Positions 1 through 7,353 are shown, counted from the stretch's first letter. The stretch is 7,747 nt of DNA from Pseudomonadota bacterium (GCA_023425455.1 JAFACP010000385.1:1-7747); one strand, 5' to 3'. Program-made: numbers and translations. The notes: a model not told the origin generated them from the sequence alone.

Positions 1-1047
<1,047 letters not shown>

Positions 1048-2244
1048 CTACGGCGAGACCGGTTTCTCCGGCTCTTTCGGCTCAGGAGCCGCTTTTGGCG
1101 CCGCCTGTGGCTGAGCAGAAACCTGAATTGGCGGTGCGGGCCAGGTGATTTCCCCGTCGCGAATCACGGTCACACCGCGCACCACGACGTCCTCGAAATC
1201 AACGTTGATGTTGCCGTCTTTCTCTTTGCAGAGCAGCTTCAGCAGGTTAACCAGGTTGGTGCCATACAGCTGAGAAGACTGGGTTGGCAGGCGTCCGGGC
1301 AGGTCGGTATAGCCAATCACCTTCACACCATTCGCCGTGGTCGTCACCTGATTAGCCACCGTGTATTCACAGTTGCCGCCGTTTTGTGCCGCCAGATCGA
1401 CAATCACGCTGCCCGCTTTCATCGAGTCGACCATTTCACGGGTGATCAGTTTTGGTGCCGGTTTACCCGGGATCAGCGCCGTGGTCACAATGATATCGAC
1501 CTCTTTCGCCTGGGCGGCGAAGAGCGCCATTTCGGCTGCGATAAACGCTTCGGACATCACCTTCGCGTAACCATCACCGCTGCCCGCCTCTTCCTTAAAA
1601 TCCAGCTCAAGGAATTCGGCCCCCATGCTTTGTACCTGCTCCTTCACTTCCGGACGGGTATCAAATGCACGGACGATTGCGCCGAGGCTGTTTGCCGCGC
1701 CGATTGCCGCCAGACCAGCAACCCCGGCGCCAATCACCATCACTTTCGCCGGAGGCACCTTACCCGCCGCGGTGATCTGACCGGTGAAGAAGCGACCAAA
1801 TTCATGAGCGGCTTCAACGATAGCGCGATAACCTGCGATATTCGCCATGGAACTGAGGGCATCCAGCGACTGCGCGCGCGAGATACGCGGCACGGAGTCC
1901 ATCGCCATCACGGTCACGTTACGTGCCGCCAGCTTCTCCATCAGTTCCGGATTTTGAGCCGGCCAGACGAAGCTGACGAGCGTTGTGCCCGGATTGAGCA
2001 GCGCGATTTCACTCTCCTCAGGTGCATTGACCTTGAGAATGACCGGCGATTGCCAGACAGCATCGCCGTCCACCACCTCCGCGCCAGCCTGAATAAAGGC
2101 CTCGTCGTCGAAACTCGCCAGTTTGCCCGCGCCGCTTTCAACCGCGACGGTGAAACCCAGTTTCAGCAGTTGCTCCACCGTTTTCGGTGTTGCCGCTACG
2201 CGGGTTTCATTGGCTAACCGTTCTTTTGGTACCCCAATACGCAT
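1048..2244 (-). CDS. pntA: PntA N-terminal fragment: soluble NAD(H)-binding domain I
   Basis: This 398-residue open frame starts MRIGVPKERL and ends EKPVSP before the amber codon. It contains the whole of domain I: an alanine-dehydrogenase-like N-terminal lobe (about 1-135) and a Rossmann NAD(H) lobe with GAGVAG at 172-177 and the acidic strand end at D195. The RQD loop known from the Rhodospirillum rubrum enzyme is visible with the same spacing as R120, Q125 and D128. Residues 372-398 are a proline/alanine-rich linker. I chose ATG 2244 because it matches the family N-terminus and has a GAAGGG ribosome site at 2256-2251. A longer frame back to 2364 would add 40 residues unlike the family. Taken alone this fragment resembles the separate PntAA chain (alpha1) of three-subunit transhydrogenases. 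Confidence 0.85.
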   Translation of the reverse strand: MRIGVPKERLANETRVAATPKTVEQLLKLGFTVAVESGAGKLASFDDEAFIQAGAEVVDGDAVWQSPVILKVNAPEESEIALLNPGTTLVSFVWPAQNPELMEKLAARNVTVMAMDSVPRISRAQSLDALSSMANIAGYRAIVEAAHEFGRFFTGQITAAGKVPPAKVMVIGAGVAGLAAIGAANSLGAIVRAFDTRPEVKEQVQSMGAEFLELDFKEEAGSGDGYAKVMSEAFIAAEMALFAAQAKEVDIIVTTALIPGKPAPKLITREMVDSMKAGSVIVDLAAQNGGNCEYTVANQVTTTANGVKVIGYTDLPGRLPTQSSQLYGTNLVNLLKLLCKEKDGNINVDFEDVVVRGVTVIRDGEITWPAPPIQVSAQPQAAPKAAPEPKEPEKPVSP

Positions 2245-2250
2245 AGTTTT

Positions 2251-2256
2251 CCCTTC
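2251..2256 (-). promoter_or_regulatory. pntA ribosome binding site deciding the start
   Basis: The minus strand reads GAAGGG, then AAAACT, then ATG at 2244. The spacing of six bases is ideal. The upstream in-frame ATG at 2364 has no comparable site. This supports translation from 2244, which matches the family N-terminus MRIGVPKER. Confidence 0.75.
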
Positions 2257-2553
2257 CATCGGTTTTTGATGATGGTTTGTCGATAAATGTCCCCGGAGTA
2301 AATCCCTTTCGCCGTTCTGATAACTGCGATGAATGATTAAGCCCGGAAAATAAAACAGTAACAAACTTTCTATAACCTACTGAAAATAACGCCTGTGATC
2401 CACCGCCAGAAAACACTATTTCTTACTTTATCTGTGAAAAATAAGCGATCGGCATCACTGACAGAGATATTTACCTTAAATTCAGCGCCAGGACCGATAA
2501 ATCACGCAAGCGAAGCGGTAAAAACATGATATAGCGCCATAAGAGATCAACTT

Positions 2554-2570
2554 ATTAACATTAAATTAAC
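2554..2570 (-). promoter_or_regulatory. Candidate operator: 11-bp-spaced direct repeat (OmpR/PhoP-family style)
   Basis: The plus strand has ATTAAC, five bases, then ATTAAC again. On the minus strand, sliding one base, this reads AGTTAA-N5-TGTTAA, which differs from the PhoP box (T/G)GTTTA-N5-(T/G)GTTTA at two positions in the first half and one in the second. The one-helical-turn spacing suits a tandem OmpR-family dimer. The surrounding DNA is AT-rich, so chance is a real alternative and no binding is shown. Confidence 0.3.
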
Positions 2571-2601
2571 TTGTAAAAGTCATATGCTTTATCAGTTTTT
2601 C

Positions 2602-2630
2602 TTGTCAAACGCCTGTTTTTTCAACATATC
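2602..2630 (+). promoter_or_regulatory. Weak candidate sigma70 promoter for ydgH
   Basis: TTGTCA (2602-2607, five of six bases of the -35 consensus) is followed after 17 bases by CATATC (2625-2630), only a three-of-six -10 match. TATCAC at 2627 is an alternative with a longer spacer. This is the best -35 seen by eye upstream of ydgH. It would give a leader of about 140 bases. Confidence 0.25.
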
Positions 2631-2740
2631 ACTAAATGTTATCGAACAAGATCATATTGTGAGCACAGGCCGCAAAAAATGGCGCAGACAGCAATGGGTT
2701 TTAAATGCCATAATCGGGACCGTCTCAAATTAACAACAAT

Positions 2741-2770
2741 ACCAGTACCTGGTTTGCGCAAGGCGAAGGA
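2741..2770 (+). promoter_or_regulatory. ydgH leader: small hairpin, palindrome and ribosome binding site
   Basis: ACCAG-TAC-CTGGT (2741-2753) can form a five-pair hairpin, directly followed by the palindrome TTGCGCAA (2754-2761). The ribosome site GAAGGA (2765-2770) then sits eight bases before ATG 2779. The ribosome site is clear and decides the ydgH start. Any regulatory role of the inverted repeats is unproven, though their position just 5' of the ribosome site suits modulation of initiation or mRNA stability. Confidence 0.5.
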
Positions 2771-2778
2771 TTATTTTT

Positions 2779-3723
2779 ATGAAGCTTAAGAACACACTCC
2801 TGGCGTCCGCACTTTTTTCTGCGACCGCCCTGTCTGCGAATGCCGCGACAGAGTTAACGCCGGAGCAAGCGGCAGCGTTAAAACCTTTTGACCATACGGT
2901 CATTGTGGGTCGTTACAACTCAATTGGTGACGCCGTCAACGCCGCATCAAAAGCCGCCGATAAAAACGGAGCGGCTTCGTTTTATGTTGTTGACCAGTCT
3001 GATTACGGGAACAGCGGCAACCAGCGCGTCACCGTCGCATTGTATAAAGATAATGCGCCAAAAGCGGATGAAGATAAAAATCGGGTGATTAACGGCATTG
3101 TGGAACTGCCAAAAGATCAGGCGATTGCGCTTGAGCCGTACGACACGGTGACCGTTCAGGGCTTCTACCGCAGCCAACCGGAAGTCAATGACGCCATCAC
3201 CAAGGCGGCGAAAGCAAAAGACGCTTACGCGTTCTATATTGTGCGTCAGGTGGATACCAACCAGGGTGGCAACCAGCGCATTACCGCTTTCATCTATAAA
3301 GCCGATGCGAAAAAACGCGTCCTGCAGAGCCCGGATGCGATCCCGGCGGATTCCGATGCGGGTCGCGCAGCCCTGGCCGCCGGCGGCGAGGCGGCGAAGA
3401 AAGTGGAAATTCCAGGCGTCGCCACGACCGCAACGCCAAGCTCAGAAGTGGGTCGCTTCTTCGAAACCCAGTCCACCAAAGGGGGTCGTTACTCGGTTAC
3501 CCTGCCGGACGGGACCAAAATCGAAGAGCTGAACAAAGCGACGGCCGCGCAGATGGTGCCGTTTGACAGCATCAAGTTCACCGGTAACTACGGCAACATG
3601 ACGGAAGTCTCCTATCAGGTTGCGAAACGTGCGGCGAAGAAAGGGGCGAAGTATTACCACATTACCCGCCAGTGGCAGGAGCGCGGTAACAACGTCACCA
3701 TCAGCGCCGATCTGTACAAATAA
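2779..3723 (+). CDS. ydgH: Periplasmic protein YdgH, three DUF1471 (YhcN/BhsA-type) domains
   Basis: The 314-residue product begins with a classical signal peptide: MKLK, a hydrophobic core to about residue 18, then SANA with cleavage likely after A22. The mature protein is expected in the periplasm. Three repeats of the DUF1471 fold follow, at about 35-90, 118-174 and 258-314. Each ends in a conserved strand of the form GNxxVTxxxYK: GNQRVTVALYK at 80-90, GNQRITAFIYK at 164-174, and GNNVTISADLYK at 303-314. A lysine/alanine/proline-rich linker (about 175-235) separates domains 2 and 3. Single-domain relatives (BhsA, YhcN, McbA) are envelope stress and biofilm proteins. The biochemical role of YdgH itself is poorly defined, and I infer only envelope-related function. 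It has its own promoter region and a terminator right after it, so it looks monocistronic. Length equals that of E. coli YdgH. Confidence 0.96.
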   Translation: MKLKNTLLASALFSATALSANAATELTPEQAAALKPFDHTVIVGRYNSIGDAVNAASKAADKNGAASFYVVDQSDYGNSGNQRVTVALYKDNAPKADEDKNRVINGIVELPKDQAIALEPYDTVTVQGFYRSQPEVNDAITKAAKAKDAYAFYIVRQVDTNQGGNQRITAFIYKADAKKRVLQSPDAIPADSDAGRAALAAGGEAAKKVEIPGVATTATPSSEVGRFFETQSTKGGRYSVTLPDGTKIEELNKATAAQMVPFDSIKFTGNYGNMTEVSYQVAKRAAKKGAKYYHITRQWQERGNNVTISADLYK

Positions 3724-3741
3724 GCCATCACGCTTTCTCAG

Positions 3742-3764
3742 GGCGGCGCTATGCCGCCTTTTTT
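3742..3764 (+). terminator. Intrinsic terminator of ydgH
   Basis: GGCGGC (3742-3747) and GCCGCC (3753-3758) form a perfect six-pair GC stem around a five-base loop GCTAT, followed by six T residues (3759-3764). It lies 18 bases after the ydgH stop. It should separate ydgH from ydgI transcription. Confidence 0.93.
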
Positions 3765-3796
3765 GTAACTTTTGTTTGAATTTATGCGTCACCGCA

Positions 3797-3825
3797 TTGC
3801 ATGCCTTCCCGACTCTCCGTAAAAT
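3797..3825 (+). promoter_or_regulatory. Candidate sigma70 promoter for ydgI-folM
   Basis: TTGCAT (3797-3802, three of six -35 bases) and TAAAAT (3820-3825, five of six -10 bases) are separated by exactly 17 bases. The site lies between the ydgH terminator and ydgI, 84 bases before the start codon, where a promoter is required. The -35 box is weak, so an alternative or activator-dependent promoter is possible. Confidence 0.45.
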
Positions 3826-3909
3826 CCCGCGCCTTAGTGTGATCCACCATTTTTATGCGCCTTAGCGAAATAATTATTCTGGATTTGGACCTTTCATAAC
3901 AGGAAGCCA

Positions 3910-5292
3910 ATGGAAAAGAAACTTGGCCTGAGTGCTTTGACTGCACTCGTTTTAAGCTCAATGCTGGGTGCGGGCGTATTCAGTTTGCCGCAAAATATGG
4001 CGGCCGTGGCAAGCCCCGCGGCGCTGCTGATCGGCTGGGGGATTACCGGGGCCGGTATTTTACTGCTGGCGTTCGCCATGCTGCTGCTGACCCGTATTCG
4101 TCCGGACCTCGATGGCGGCATTTTTACCTACGCGCGCGAAGGGTTTGGCGAGCTGATCGGTTTCTGCTCTGCCTGGGGCTACTGGCTGTGCGCGGTCATT
4201 GCCAACGTCTCCTATCTGGTTATCGTCTTCTCCGCGCTCAGCTTCTTTACCGATACCCCGGCGCTGCGCCTGTTCGGCGACGGCAATACCTGGCAGTCGA
4301 TTATCGGAGCTTCCGTCCTGCTGTGGGTCGTTCACTGGCTGGTGTTACGCGGCGTACAGACCGCAGCCGGCATCAATCTGGTGGCTACGCTGGCAAAACT
4401 GGTTCCGCTCGGCCTGTTTATCGTGCTGGCGTTTCTCGCCTTCCGTCTCGATGTCTTTAAGCTTGATTTCACCGGTGTTGCGCTGGGCGTGCCGGTCTGG
4501 GAACAGGTTAAAAACACGATGCTCATCACCCTGTGGGTATTCATTGGCGTGGAAGGCGCCGTGGTGGTCTCTGCGCGCGCGCGTAACAAGCGCGATGTCG
4601 GCCGCGCGACGCTGCTGGCCGTACTGGCGGCGCTGGGCGTCTATCTGCTGGTCACGCTGCTCTCGCTCGGGGTGGTCGCACGCCCTGAGCTGGCCGAAAT
4701 GCGTAACCCGTCCATGGCCGGCCTGATGGTAAAAATGCTGGGCTCATGGGGGGATGTGGTGATCGCCGCAGGGCTGATTGTCTCCGTGTGCGGCGCTTAC
4801 CTGAGCTGGACCATTATGGCGGCTGAAGTGCCTTTCCTCGCCGCCACGCATAAGGCGTTCCCGCGCCTGTTTGCCCGGCAGAATAAAAATAGTGCGCCGT
4901 CGGCATCTCTCTGGCTGACCAACATCAGCGTGCAGGTGTGTCTGGTGCTGATCTGGCTCACAGGTTCGGACTATAACACCCTGCTCACCATCGCCTCAGA
5001 GATGATTCTGGTACCCTATCTTCTGGTGGGCGCATATCTGTTAAAAATCGCCACCCGTCCCGGACACTATGCTGTCGGCGTCGGTGCCTGTATTTATGGC
5101 CTGTGGCTGTTGTATGCTTCCGGTCCTGTGCACCTGCTGCTGTCGGTCGTGCTGTATGCACCGGGTCTGCTGGTGTTTCTTTACGCCCGCAGAACGCATC
5201 AGCTGGAAAACGCGCTCAAACGCCGCGAGATGGCGTTAATTGGCGTTCTGCTGGTAGCCGCTGTACCGGCAACGTGGATGTTAATGGGTTAG
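3910..5292 (+). CDS. ydgI: ArcD-like amino acid antiporter, APC family (YdgI)
   Basis: A 460-residue polytopic inner-membrane protein of the amino acid-polyamine-organocation superfamily, basic amino acid/antiporter branch. About twelve hydrophobic segments span the whole length. The first helix carries the unwound substrate-binding signature GAGVFSLP (20-27). The sixth region, WVFIGVEGAVVVS (209-221), carries the matching glutamate E215, followed by a basic cytoplasmic stretch ARARNKRD. E. coli YdgI is annotated as a putative arginine:ornithine exchanger (ArcD) by homology. No arginine deiminase genes (arcA, arcB, arcC) are present here, so the substrate is inferred, not shown. The start ATG has AGGA five bases upstream. 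folM follows after 40 bases on the same strand with no terminator between, suggesting a two-gene transcript. Confidence 0.93.
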   Translation: MEKKLGLSALTALVLSSMLGAGVFSLPQNMAAVASPAALLIGWGITGAGILLLAFAMLLLTRIRPDLDGGIFTYAREGFGELIGFCSAWGYWLCAVIANVSYLVIVFSALSFFTDTPALRLFGDGNTWQSIIGASVLLWVVHWLVLRGVQTAAGINLVATLAKLVPLGLFIVLAFLAFRLDVFKLDFTGVALGVPVWEQVKNTMLITLWVFIGVEGAVVVSARARNKRDVGRATLLAVLAALGVYLLVTLLSLGVVARPELAEMRNPSMAGLMVKMLGSWGDVVIAAGLIVSVCGAYLSWTIMAAEVPFLAATHKAFPRLFARQNKNSAPSASLWLTNISVQVCLVLIWLTGSDYNTLLTIASEMILVPYLLVGAYLLKIATRPGHYAVGVGACIYGLWLLYASGPVHLLLSVVLYAPGLLVFLYARRTHQLENALKRREMALIGVLLVAAVPATWMLMG

Positions 5293-5320
5293 CAACGCCT
5301 TTCCCATTGTTTAACTGAAA

Positions 5321-5326
5321 AAGGAG
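5321..5326 (+). promoter_or_regulatory. folM ribosome binding site
   Basis: AAGGAG at 5321-5326, six bases before ATG 5333, is a near-perfect Shine-Dalgarno sequence. It is the strongest in the window, and fixes the folM start. It implies independent initiation of folM on the ydgI-folM message. Confidence 0.8.
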
Positions 5327-5332
5327 AATACG

Positions 5333-6055
5333 ATGGGAAACGCAGCGCAACGCCCCATTTTAATCACCGGCGGAGGCCGTCGTATCGGCCTCGCCCTCGC
5401 CCATCATTTTCTCAATCTTCGCCAGCCTGTGATCGTCAGCTATCGCACGGAATATCCCTCGATTGAGGGGCTGCGCAAGGCCGGTGCGCTCTGCATTCAG
5501 GCCGATTTTTCCAGCGATGAGGGCATTCTGGCGTTTGCCGAAAAGGTAACGTCCACCACCGACGGTCTGCGGGCCATCATTCATAACGCCAGCGCCTGGC
5601 AGGCGGAAAAAGCTGACACGCCGCTCAGCAAGACGCTCTCTGCCATGCTGCAGATCCACGTCAACGCCCCCTACCTGCTCAATCACGCGCTGCAGGCGCT
5701 GCTGCGCGGGCACGGGCATGCCGCTGGCGACATTATCCACTTTACCGATTATGTGGTAGAGCGCGGCAGCGACAAACATATTGCCTACGCGGCGAGCAAA
5801 GCCGCGCTGGACAATATGACCCGTTCATTTGCGCGCAAGCTGGCGCCGGAGGTGAAGGTTAATGCCATCGCCCCTGCGCTGATCCTGTTTAACGAGGGCG
5901 ATGACGCGGAGTACCGCCAGCAGGCGCTGAACAAGTCGCTGATGAAAATCGCGCCTGGAGAGAAAGAGGTGATCGATCTTATCGACTACCTGCTGACCAG
6001 CTGCTACGTCACAGGCAGAACCTTCGCCGTGGACGGCGGCCGTCCGCTGCGTTAG
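5333..6055 (+). CDS. folM: Dihydromonapterin reductase FolM (short-chain dehydrogenase)
   Basis: FolM reduces dihydromonapterin to tetrahydromonapterin with NADPH and has weak dihydrofolate reductase activity. The pterin is the cofactor of phenylalanine hydroxylase in some bacteria. The 240-residue protein is a classical SDR: cofactor motif TGGGRRIG at 12-19, NAS motif at 85-87, structural N111, and the catalytic pair Y152/K156 (YAASK). Where most SDRs have a serine there is an aspartate, D139, 13 residues before the tyrosine. That spacing equals D181-Y194-K198 of Leishmania pteridine reductase PTR1, supporting a pterin substrate. R16, R17 and the SYR segment at 36-38 fit NADPH preference. 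Length equals that of the E. coli protein. It sits 40 bases after ydgI. Its TAG overlaps the stop codon of convergent ydgC. Confidence 0.95.
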   Translation: MGNAAQRPILITGGGRRIGLALAHHFLNLRQPVIVSYRTEYPSIEGLRKAGALCIQADFSSDEGILAFAEKVTSTTDGLRAIIHNASAWQAEKADTPLSKTLSAMLQIHVNAPYLLNHALQALLRGHGHAAGDIIHFTDYVVERGSDKHIAYAASKAALDNMTRSFARKLAPEVKVNAIAPALILFNEGDDAEYRQQALNKSLMKIAPGEKEVIDLIDYLLTSCYVTGRTFAVDGGRPLR

Positions 6056-6387
6056 TGGAAACGGCTCCAGAAAAAGATCACTACCCAGGCGCTGAGCCCC
6101 CAGCACAGGACAGCGCCCGCCAGCGCCAGAGGCAAGCGCAGAAACCCGGTGAAATACCACAGCGAGAGCAGATAGAGAAAATAGGGAATGATGGACCACA
6201 TCCCAAACACGATGGTGGTTCGCAGGGCGTCGATACCGCGCTCGGAGGCCACAATATAGTGCGCGATCAGGGCAAAAGTCGGAAACAGCGGGATCAGACC
6301 GGCGATATAGTAATTTTTTGTCTTTGCCAGAATACCAATCAATAACACCACCAGTGCGCCCAGCGCAGCCTTGATCACCAGCCCCAT
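6052..6387 (-). CDS. ydgC: Inner membrane protein YdgC, GlpM family
   Basis: A 111-residue hydrophobic protein starting MGLVIKAALG and ending FFWSRFH, with four predicted membrane segments (about 4-20, 26-47, 58-81 and 87-108). It belongs to the GlpM family, named after a Pseudomonas membrane protein linked to alginate production from mannitol. The molecular function is unknown. The start at 6387 matches the E. coli protein. A longer open frame continues upstream to 6801, but that part is antisense to rstA and unlike the family. The ribosome site is only a weak TGGA before AAAAATT-ATG. The TAA (6054-6052) overlaps the folM TAG on the other strand, giving a four-base tail-to-tail overlap. The upstream region is shared with divergent rstA. 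Confidence 0.92.
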   Translation of the reverse strand: MGLVIKAALGALVVLLIGILAKTKNYYIAGLIPLFPTFALIAHYIVASERGIDALRTTIVFGMWSIIPYFLYLLSLWYFTGFLRLPLALAGAVLCWGLSAWVVIFFWSRFH

Positions 6388-6514
6388 AATTTTTCCATAA
6401 CAATCAAGTAACAATGACGAACAGGATAGCGGAAGTCGACCTGATTTTAAAAGAGTAATGGAAGGTTGAGGTTGCGCGGTGTATGTTGGCTTTTTTCGCG
6501 ATAACAGACGCTGT
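6388..6514. promoter_or_regulatory. Divergent ydgC/rstA control region with an 11-bp direct repeat
   Basis: This 127-base gap must drive ydgC leftward and rstA rightward. ATAACA-N5-GTAACA lies at 6397-6413 on the plus strand, which on the minus strand is TGTTAC-TTGAT-TGTTAT. The half-site spacing is that of PhoP and other OmpR-family operators. The TTGTTAC part also matches the core of the reported RstA consensus (TACATNTNGTTACA). rstA is a known PhoP target in E. coli, so a PhoP or RstA operator is expected here. Each half matches the PhoP half-site at only four of six bases, so the assignment is tentative. No clean -35/-10 pair for rstA was found. Confidence 0.4.
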
Positions 6515-7231
6515 ATGAATAAGATTGTATATGTAGAGGATGAACCCGAAGTCGGGCAGTTGATTGCTGCGTATCTGGGTAAACATGATATGGACGTCAT
6601 TGTCGAACCTCGTGGCGATCGCGCCGAAGAGGTCGTTTTGCGCGAAAACCCGGAGCTGGTTCTGCTGGATATCATGCTGCCTGGGAAAGATGGCATGACC
6701 TTATGCCGTGATTTGCGCGCCCGCTGGGAGGGGCCTATCGTGCTGCTGACCTCGCTGGACAGTGACATGAACCATATTCTGTCGCTGGAGATGGGCGCCA
6801 ATGACTACATTCTTAAAACCACGCCGCCTGCCGTCCTGCTGGCGCGATTGCGTCTTCACCTGCGCCAGCGCGCCAGCATTGAACGCGAAGCGCCTGCGCC
6901 GTCGCTCATGCCGCATAAAGCGATGCGCTTTGGCACCTTATCCATTGATCCCGTCAACCGCCAGGTACTGCTCTCCGGTGAGGCCATCGCGCTCTCAACC
7001 GCCGACTTTGATCTGCTGTGGGAGCTGGCAACCCACGCCGGTCAAATCATGGACCGCGATGCCCTGCTGAAAAACCTGCGCGGAGTCAGCTACGATGGAA
7101 TGGATCGCAGCGTTGACGTGGCCATATCGCGATTGCGCAAAAAGCTGCTGGATAATGCCACCGAGCCCTACCGCATTAAAACCGTACGCAATAAGGGTTA
7201 CCTTTTCGCTCCGCACGCCTGGGAAACCTGA
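6515..7231 (+). CDS. rstA: Response regulator RstA (OmpR/PhoB family)
   Basis: A 238-residue two-component response regulator. The receiver domain (about 1-115) has the acidic pocket E8/D9, phospho-acceptor D52 in LLDIMLPG, switch threonine T79 and conserved K101. The winged-helix DNA-binding domain (about 138-235) ends with the OmpR-type RSVDVAISRLRKKL recognition region and the YRIKTVRNKGY wing. In E. coli it is phosphorylated by RstB, transcribed under PhoPQ control, and regulates genes such as asr and csgD. I chose ATG 6515 because it matches the family start MNxIVxVED. It has no good ribosome site. An in-frame GTG at 6479, with GAGG seven bases upstream, would add 12 residues (MYVGFFRDNRRC) and cannot be excluded. 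Unlike in E. coli, rstB does not follow. Confidence 0.95.
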   Translation: MNKIVYVEDEPEVGQLIAAYLGKHDMDVIVEPRGDRAEEVVLRENPELVLLDIMLPGKDGMTLCRDLRARWEGPIVLLTSLDSDMNHILSLEMGANDYILKTTPPAVLLARLRLHLRQRASIEREAPAPSLMPHKAMRFGTLSIDPVNRQVLLSGEAIALSTADFDLLWELATHAGQIMDRDALLKNLRGVSYDGMDRSVDVAISRLRKKLLDNATEPYRIKTVRNKGYLFAPHAWET

Positions 7232-7353
7232 TCGCGTCAACATCCAGGCCTGTTGATAAAAAAGCTGTTGCTCCCAATCCTGGGTGACGGGGTCAACAGC
7301 CACGACAAACCACGGCGAAAAACGCCAGCGGTGCCGGAAGAGAGGTTAAAAAA
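7232..7353. other. Convergent intergenic region between rstA and the cold-shock-like gene
   Basis: These 122 bases occupy the place where rstB begins in E. coli. In no frame do I see the RstB N-terminus. The region holds the minus-strand terminator of the cold-shock-like gene and several copies of TCAACA/TGTTGA in both orientations. I see no gene. Confidence 0.6.
7258..7300 (-). terminator. Intrinsic terminator of the cold-shock-like gene
   Basis: On the minus strand GCTGTTG (7300-7294) pairs perfectly with CAACAGC (7270-7264), and six T residues follow (7263-7258). Inside the loop the strand can form a further short CCCA/TGGG hairpin. It begins about 53 bases after the stop of the minus-strand gene. 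In the plus direction no T run follows, so it is not an rstA terminator. Confidence 0.7.

Larger units (their letters stand above)
2245..2778. other. AT-rich divergent intergenic region between pntA and ydgH
   Basis: This 534-base stretch separates two divergent genes and must hold promoters for both. It is clearly more AT-rich than the flanking coding DNA. I find no convincing gene: the short open frames in it lack ribosome sites or merely extend pntA. Visible elements are a pntA leader with the short inverted repeat GATGG/CCATC (2271-2275 and 2256-2260) just before the pntA ribosome site, an 11-bp-period direct repeat ATTAAC-N5-ATTAAC at 2554-2570, a weak sigma70-like TTGTCA at 2602-2607, and two small hairpin-forming sequences before ydgH. 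No pntA promoter with good -35 and -10 boxes could be picked out by eye. Confidence 0.6.

Noticed and set aside
2245..2364. A 40-residue N-terminal extension of PntA from ATG 2364
   Set aside because: The extension is unlike the family, lacks a ribosome site, and ATG 2244 has both a strong site and the conserved N-terminus.
2658..2667. TGTGAGCACA as a CRP site
   Set aside because: The half-sites are separated by two bases rather than the six of the CRP consensus, so it does not fit.
6388..6801. An upstream extension of ydgC to 6801
   Set aside because: It lies antisense to rstA and across its promoter. The serine-rich translation has no family resemblance, and ydgC from 6387 matches the known 111 residues.
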